Source of the DNA: Deuterostichococcus epilithicus
Taxonomy: Eukaryota; Chlorophyta; Trebouxiophyceae; Prasiolales; Stichococcaceae
Length of the DNA: 64,000 nt
Assembly: GCA_033439295.1 (NCBI GenBank)
Contig: JAVTLE010000015.1
Span: forward strand, 806,001-870,000
Direction of reading: 5' to 3'
Part shown: piece by piece, positions 57,801 to 64,000 of the stretch
Layout of the letters: each line of letters begins with the position of its first letter
Position numbering within the stretch: position 1 is the first letter of the stretch
Notes under the pieces: model-generated
Seen by the model: the letters and a program-made list of their open reading frames with translations, nothing else
What the model was told of the DNA's origin: nothing
Databases searched by the model: none
Made by a program: the position numbers and the translations under genes

Positions 57801-58904
57801 TCCAGGCCCCTGGTGAAGGTGCCCACGCTCGAGGCCTCGCGTGCTACACGACCGTCCTGCACAGCATGTGCCACTTGCGATCGGGTGGGTGCAGGAGAGA
57901 CAGGCTTGCGAGCAATAAGAACAAGAAGAAGGGGAACGCCACAGCGGGCATGTCGGTCAGGGCAAAACCCAGGCAAAACCCTGACCCCAGCATAGCCCGC
58001 CAGCGCCCCGCCAAAGCGGGTGTCTGCACGGGCATATACTGCGAAAGGGGCTGGGCCGCGGAGACGCCTTCAAAGCTCAGCGACTCGCTCCGCTTTTCGG
58101 TTGGGGACTTTGGGATGGGACGGGTTTTCCGGCACCTTTTCAGATAAAAAGCTTCTGGAATAGGATCAGCTCTGCACCTGGCCTGCGGGCCGGGAGGCCC
58201 AGGAGATGTCGCCCAGCGACTGCCCCGGGCGGTGCTTTGATGCTGACGGGCCCTCGAAGCCGTCCGCCACAAAAGCGCTGAGCTGCGGGATGCTGGACAG
58301 CTCGCCGGGTGCAGAATCGCAGGAGCCCCGCCGGAGCTCCGTGTCACCGTCCCCGTCGGCGTTTTTCTGCTGCTGCGGCACGAATTGCGCGTCTCCTGGG
58401 GGCGACGTGGCTTTCGGGCCGTCTGTCTGCGGGTTTGACCAGTTGTGTGCTTTCTCGAGCCAGGCGCCGCTGTGCCCCTGCAGCCAGCCAGACACGGCAG
58501 CGTCAGCTTTGAATGGCCAGCTCAGGAGCAGAACAGCTGCGAAAGGCACCGGCGCAGCAGTGTACCGCAGCCTGTGGTCTAGCAGGCCAGCTGCCCGCAG
58601 AGGGCAGCAACAAAGTCAACGCGGGTGGCGCTCGCTCGCAGCGGGGCAAATACGACGCGGCTCGAGCGGGGTGAGAAGCGATCAACGACCAACACAGCGG
58701 CGGGCCGAGTGCGTCCGCAACTGCTGCGCTTTTGACCTGCCCTTTCTAAACCTGCAAAAAGCGCACCACCCCCACGGCCGGGGGCTCAAACGATCCCCCG
58801 CGTGCTGCTGGCTTGCAGCATAGCAGCGAAGTGCGCACCTGGGCGAGCATGGGGACGGACAGCAGATCACAGGCGCCGCGCGCGTTCGGCAGTATGGACG
58901 TCAT
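54817..58904 (-). CDS. Large Gln/Ala/Pro-rich protein, possibly ELF3-related
   Basis: Function is not established. The proposed start, ATG 58904 (MTSILPNARGACDLLSVPML), is spliced to an exon at 58170-58470 (GHSGAWLEKAHNW ... LGDISWASRPAGQ), then to a 1.6-kb exon (about 56230-57860). This encodes EASSVGTFTRGLEQIANQMP, long Gln and Ala/Pro runs, and a more conserved segment, SYKAVRDTLLAQQGQFNSQI followed by YSLHALARRQQQL. Later exons give EHIGQNSDPDRNG, KHHVRQRAGAAGKKRAADS and a C-terminus ASKHGDIINDPEF then AALESAAGILLSFSGCC, with the stop at 54817. The QFNSQIYSLHALARRQ pattern resembles the QVFELHRLIKVQ motif near the ELF3 C-terminus (plant circadian evening complex), and prion-like Gln tracts are also typical of ELF3. 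The link is suggestive only. One exon join near 55.6-56.2 kb is unresolved, and one N lies in coding sequence. Confidence 0.6.
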
Positions 58905-59440
58905 CCCCGCTTGTCAGGACCGTCGGTGGGCACCTGCTTTCCAGCGGCTCCGGCCGTGCCTCGCGACCAACATGCGTCGCGTTTTTCAGGCTGGTTCCGC
59001 ACGAAACCAGTTCGAGGAAAATAGGAACGGAGCCGGAAGTATCATTCGAGTTGGATTTGCGCCGATCTTGCGGGCAATATTCGTCTGGGGACGCTGAGTT
59101 GGACAGGAATACAGGATTCCTACCTGAATCCTTCTCCTCACAACAGAGACCAGAGGACTCCCAACTCCTCCACAGAATTTTCGGGTACTCACGCCAGACG
59201 GCCAGAGCAATTAGCCAAGCGAGGCCAGATTCCCACCCCCGGAGACTGACGACACAACTACGTCCCCCGACGCTGGCTCCCTCAGCAAAGGCATGGATTG
59301 CGACCGAGCAACTTCAAACGGTCACGTTCCAGTGGTGCATTCCCGACGGTGTGCAGCCAAAAAGCGAGGCGCCACTCCCCTGTTGCCGCGTATGTCTGCA
59401 CGGCAGCCCCTAAGCAAGTCGGCACTCGCTCAGATCGAGA
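58905..59440. other. Spacer: Gln-rich gene promoter and HAD 3' UTR
   Basis: About 540 bases between two minus-strand genes. Nothing coding was recognised. Confidence 0.5.
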
Positions 59441-61637
59441 TCACCTTGCCAGTGCGCCCATCGGCTCTAGCACGAAGCGCTCGATTGCCTGTGCCACACC
59501 GTCCTCGTTGTTGGTGCCTACAACTTCATCCGCCGCCGCCCGCGCCTGTCACCATTGGCAGTGGCACCATCAGCGTGGCACACCTTGTTTTGGCTGGGTA
59601 CACAGCCGGCGCGAGGCGGCGGACTTGGATGACAATGGGTTCTCTATTCAGGTGGCTTGCCCCCTTGCGTACAGGCAACGCTCACTGCTGTGCGAGGTAC
59701 TTGCAATGGAAACTGGTAAGCTCACCTCTGGGACGCAGTTGCCCATAGCGACCGCCAGCCCCACCATCTCCATTGCCTCGACGTCGTTCTCGCCTGCGCA
59801 AAGCTTCTGGAAAGGACTGAGCGACTCATCTTCAATCAGCACAGGCACGCATCCCGCCTGATGCGCATTGTCATGGCTTTCCTCAACAAAGGCATACCCC
59901 CTCACCGTCGCCCATCATCATGACGTTTTGCGGGTCCACTTCCATCAGGTCGAGCAGCCGCCGCAGGCCGTCGCCCTTAGATGCGCCCCTGGGCAGCACC
60001 TGCCGGCCGAAGAGCGCACAGGACTTGGCTGAGCAGGTTCGCACGTTCGGCGCTGGCAGCAGCACGCCCTGGATCCAGGGTGTGGAAGTCACAGCACTCC
60101 AATGGGTTTTGCTGGAGCCGGACGCCGCCCGGCGGAAGTGCATTGTGGCCACACCTCCAGCATGCCGGGCAGGGCTGTGGTAATTGAGGCCCGGTCGCCC
60201 AGCTGCGCCTCTATCTCTGGCCGCACCTCCTGCAGGTCGGAACCGGCATGTGACCAGATGTGTCGCTTTCAATGGCTAGGCATCACCAAATGTCGGTGTT
60301 TTGGGTTCTGGGTTGTTGGGTCACGGGCACACAGCACACGAAGGCCGCCGCAGAGCACCTGTGTGACATGCAAGAAGTCCAACCTGTCTCGCAACACATT
60401 GCCGCAGGCAGCCAAGGTTTGGTCTTCGTCGCCGCACGCGCCTGCGTTAGGGCATGCATGCTCCTGCCGAAGTGACGTACCTGTATGCGATCTGGTTCTG
60501 CAAGCAGGATGTACTTTTGCAGCGGCAAGGCGCTGCCGACGACGTTCTCAATGCCCTGCGTCAGCTCAGGCGTCGGCTCGCCATAGAAGATGAGTCGATC
60601 CGTGTGCTCGTTAATCACCTCCGACAGCACCCGGTTCCCGCAGTACGCCGCGAACGACAGGCCTGCAGCCACGCGGACGCGGCGGGTGCATGCAGTGCGA
60701 ATCAGACCGGAAGATTCGTGATGGATGTACCGTCCTTAGACACATTGCAACGTCTGCAACGACGCCTGGTGCCCGTCCTGGAATGAAAACATGTGCTAGG
60801 GCGGCTGGATGAAGCTGCTGGCTCTCCAAGCAGGTGGCTGTCGCAGCAGCAGGATTGCTGCCGCAAACGCACCGAGTCGTCGCGCGATCTCAATGCCCTC
60901 GACGGCGATGTCACGGTCCAGATCTCTCGAGTACAGTGTGTTGCCCTCCCCGTCAGTTATTACCAGTCCCTACAGGAGGCGACACTTGCCTGTGAGCCTG
61001 TGAGCTCTCTGATGTGGCCTCTGTACGCTTCAGATGTCCTCAGTGTCGACAAAGGCGCACGCACAGCAGCGCAGCGGCAACGCCTGTGGCACAACTCTTG
61101 ACAGAGTGGAGGCGCGCCTGCATGAAGACGCCGGGCACGGGCTGACCCATGCGCGGCAGGATGGACGCTGCCCACGGGCCGCGCGGCTTGCCAGTTGCAA
61201 CCACCACCTAGCACAGCGTCAAAGACGGCGATGTCAAGGACACGCCAATGCAAGGTATTCCTTCAACTGCTGATCTCCCGTGGAGCCCTTGAGTCCGCGC
61301 CCTTGAGTCCGCATTGCATCCCGTTGTCGCCTCCTGCCTTTCCCGCATGCCGCATGGAAATTGCGACTCTTCCGGACAGTTGGAGCGCTTAGGGACAACA
61401 AGCTGCAGCGCGCACTGGAATGCCGAGCTCTGCTGCAGCCCGGACCGCTTTCTCCGTCCTCGCGGTCAGCTCCTGCTCTGAATTCAGAAGGGTGCCGTCC
61501 ACATCTGTGGCGATCAGTTTGATGTCCCTTGCGCCAGCCGCACAGGTGACGCGTACAGCCACCCTCTGCGTACGCTGCCGCGGTACCTGTGGCCATGACG
61601 AGAGTGGTGTCACGACCTGCTTCAAGGGATAGAACAT
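59441..61637 (-). CDS. Plastid-type Cof-like HAD phosphatase
   Basis: A HAD-superfamily hydrolase with a Cof/SPP-type cap, probably dephosphorylating a sugar phosphate or similar small molecule; substrate unknown. The start ATG 61637 (MFYPLKQVVTPLSSW) opens a leader ending near VRVTCAAGA, a typical algal chloroplast cleavage context. Motif I is LIATDVDGTLL (both Asp present). VVVATGKPRGPWAAS supplies motif II in the usual place. Then come GLVITDGEGNTLYSRDLD and SFAAYCGNRVLSEVINEHTD (cap), LPRGASKGDGLRRLLDLM with the motif III Lys, MMGDGENDVEAM (motif IV, rebuilt across an intron) and VGTNNEDGVAQAI near the end, with the stop at 59441. Exons 61416-61637, 61118-61207 and 60873-60969 keep frame. 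The second exon fits the family best if its donor is GCGCGC, which is unusual and uncertain. Confidence 0.87.
61285..61312. repeat. Exact 14-bp tandem duplication in HAD intron 1
   Basis: GCCCTTGAGTCCGC occurs twice in immediate tandem. Confidence 0.95.
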
Positions 61638-62566
61638 GGGCTTGCGATCACTTGGCCAGCATGTCTCAAGAGTAGGCTCCGGCACGACTCTACTTGAGAT
61701 CGGCTGACATGAAATGCCGAACAATCACTCGGCATGACGAAGTAGGGTCGCATCTCATCCTAGCTCCATTCACCCTGATGAGTATCTTCGAAGCTTACCG
61801 ATCGAAGCTCAGACGCTGCAGAAATAAGAAATTTCCCCGGATTGCGGAGGCAGCGTGCCACCATGATAACAAGCAGGCGATATCGAGAAACGCTTGTCTA
61901 CAAGCGTCTATCTCAGGAGAAACAGGTATTGAGTCTGGATCTTTGCTGCTGAAGGCGCGGATCCGGGCTTGCTGACGCACAGTTGACAATGGAGTGCAGG
62001 CACAGTGCGCAAGGGAAGTGGCTGAGTCTGTGGCAGCGCAGTGATCGTGATCGAATGTGTGCTTTAAACACGATGGGATTGTTGATGGGATATGTCACTG
62101 TAGGCGGTGCACCGCTAGATGCTTAGGCCTGGGAAGGACGCATCAGTCATGTTTGTGTTGACGTCAGCACCAGATATACTGGCGGAGTTTGAATTTTGGG
62201 GCCAATCCCCGGTTGCCCCCAGAGCACCAGGGTCCTCGATCACCTGAAGGGTTCGCCAAACCACCGGTATGAAACCGCAGCGGGGCAAATGATGCTGTTG
62301 GCCGAAAGAGCGACGTAGAAGCCTCTTCGAACACGTTGCGCTGCCACCAACAAATAGATTCGTTATGAGCGGCGCATGCATGACTCTGAAAACATGCGTA
62401 TACGTACGCATCAACCCATCGCGGCAAAATTAGCTTGTTAGCAGAGAGCCCCGCTTGCGCATCATCAAAGGACACTGAAACGCCTGCCATGTGCGGCACG
62501 AATAATCGCCGCCCGCCGGCATGCACCGCCATCCACCAGATGCATGAGTTGTCGCCGCAATGCTCA
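61638..62566. other. Spacer: HAD promoter and histone H2A 3' region
   Basis: About 930 bases between two minus-strand genes. I looked for the conserved histone 3' stem-loop shortly after the H2A stop and did not recognise one. No coding gene is evident. Confidence 0.5.
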
Positions 62567-64000
62567 TCAGTACTCCTCAGACTCCTCCGCCGCCTTCTTC
62601 TTCTTCGACTTGCTGTTCTTCGGCAGCAGTACCGAGTGTATGTTCGGAAGAACTCCACCATGCGCGATCGTCACACTGCAAAGCGAAGTGATGGTCGTTT
62701 CGGTATGTGCAGGTCCGCGGAATACGTATGTTAACAGCGGCAGGCAGCCTCCCATCACCGCAGGCGTTGACCATGTTGCTGATGCCTCGCAGAGCCTCGA
62801 AGCTTGTGCTGCAGCTGGCTCAGAGCAAGCTGTCAGATCCCGCCCACCCCAACGAAAGCAGAGGTGGTGTGTTTGTAGAGGGCTGTGCTTCGTGCAGTTG
62901 CCACAAAGAGGCGCAGCAGACACAAGCTGTGCACATGTGCTTCTTGGCATCGACAGCTCTGCTGCAGCTGGGAGGTGGGTGGGGAAGTTTGGACTCACTC
63001 GCCCAGCAGGCGCGACAGCTCCTCGTCGTTGCGGACCGCCAGCTGAATGTGGCGCGGCGAGATGCGCGACTTCTTGTTGTCGCGGGCGGCGTTGCCGGCC
63101 AGCTCCAGGACCTCGGCTGTGCAGAAACTGACTGAATTCGAGCAAACTCGAACTCGACCAACAGTTGGAGACACTCGCCTAACAGCACGCACCCGTCAAT
63201 CGGCTGATATCGTGGATGCAGATTGCTGGTCTGAGGAATGGCTGACAGAGATGCAGAGCTTCGACCAAAGCGCCTGCTTTCGCGGATCCAACAAGCTTCA
63301 GCAGGAAGGGCAGCAGGCAACGCAGTGGCAGCGCAGAGCAAAGAGGTAGCACCCACCCGCAAGGTACTCCAGCACGGCTGCCAGGTAGACCGGCGCGCCG
63401 GCGCCGATGCGCGAGGAATATTTTCCCTTCTTGAGCTGCGAGCATCCTAGCCGGGTCGTCAGCCTCCGTCATGGCATGAACATGTTGCGTGCAGACAGAG
63501 TCTGCGCCTGGCGTTCCTGACGCATGGCGGGCACCAACAGGTGCTGCCATCGTGGGAGCAGCTGTGCAGCAGAACAGGCACGCACGTAGCGGGCGACACG
63601 TCCCACGGGGAACTGCAGCCCGGCCTTGGAGCTGCGGGAAACTTTGCAAAGAACAAGAACACTTCATATCGCGTCCGTCTGCGCCGGCGCAGGCGCCTTT
63701 CGAGGGCACAGAATGCAGGTCATGCCGTGTTGTCGGAACATCGAAAATGACGAGGACACCATGGTGTCGAGCATCATGCAAGTGAAAACCCTGAGAAGGG
63801 CAGCACAGGCGGGACATCTGCGCTCATTGCTTGCTCGCCTGCAGTCTTCCTCTGCGTCCCCTTGCCTCTGCGCGAAGCAAACCCAAAGAGAGGGTTGCTC
63901 CAGTGAGCTGCTCTTCATATCAAGAGCTGCAGTGGCACAAGGACAGTTCTGGGACAATTCAGATAGCTACACAAGTTCAAACGTCTCACCGCCCACTCAT
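62567..64000 (-). CDS. Histone H2A, six exons, C-terminus SEEY
   Basis: Core histone H2A, 133 residues. Six exons sum to exactly 402 bases including the stop: 63990-64000, 63839-63867, 63586-63641, 63357-63435, 62999-63116 and 62567-62675. The ATG is the last codon of the window (63998-64000). The sequence begins [20 protein letters not shown], then [72 protein letters not shown] and [10 protein letters not shown]. The tail is Ser/Lys-rich and ends ESEEY. H2A.X ends in SQ(E/D) plus a hydrophobic residue; here Gln is Glu. Docking-domain and acidic-patch residues fit canonical H2A or H2A.X, not H2A.Z. The intron at 63642-63838 has a GCGAGC donor. Five introns suggest a polyadenylated, replication-independent histone gene. 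Its promoter is outside the window. Confidence 0.95.

Overview
The window is nuclear DNA of a green alga (Chlorophyta), most likely a trebouxiophyte-type unicell. The evidence is a GC-rich sequence, densely spliced genes (often one intron per 100-150 coding bases), algal chloroplast transit peptides, and a NAB1-type cold-shock/RRM protein, a combination known from green algae. I resolved 15 protein genes. For DMC1 (internal exons), NAA15, the DNA glycosylase, the SDR, NAB1, the plastid LEA-like protein, histone H2A and the 260-residue unknown I traced every exon, and reading frame is conserved across all junctions.

Layout. 1-13.8 kb, all minus strand: DMC1 meiotic recombinase (3' end runs off the window), NAA15 (NatA auxiliary subunit) and an AlkA/MAG-type DNA-3-methyladenine glycosylase. 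A 234-bp divergent spacer leads to a plus-strand SDR dehydrogenase. 16.3-19.4 kb, minus: an ABCI11/NAP14-like plastid ABC ATPase and a small basic unknown protein. A 390-bp divergent spacer leads to plus-strand TFIIF-beta, an unknown Gln/His-rich protein, a 19-exon class II trehalose-phosphate synthase/phosphatase and NAB1. 35.3-43.7 kb, minus: a fibrillin, a plastid LEA-like helical protein and KIN17. A 504-bp divergent spacer leads to a 10-kb plus-strand secreted or membrane-anchored subtilase with bacterial-type repeats. 54.8-64 kb, minus: a Gln-rich protein with a weak ELF3-like motif, a plastid HAD phosphatase and a six-exon histone H2A whose ATG is the last codon of the window.

Themes. 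Three genes act on DNA (DMC1, the glycosylase, KIN17) and four products look plastid-targeted (ABC ATPase, fibrillin, LEA-like, HAD). NAB1 belongs to light-harvesting translation control. The genes look like an ordinary unlinked eukaryotic mix, not a cluster. I found no transposon, retroelement, tRNA, rRNA or CRISPR array.

The most unusual signal lies inside introns. Many contain diverging tandem copies of the edge of the neighbouring exon, sometimes including the splice site (DMC1, NAA15, ABC ATPase and at least five places in the trehalose gene). A second unusual signal is the number of GC-AG introns: seven well supported, and one further possible.
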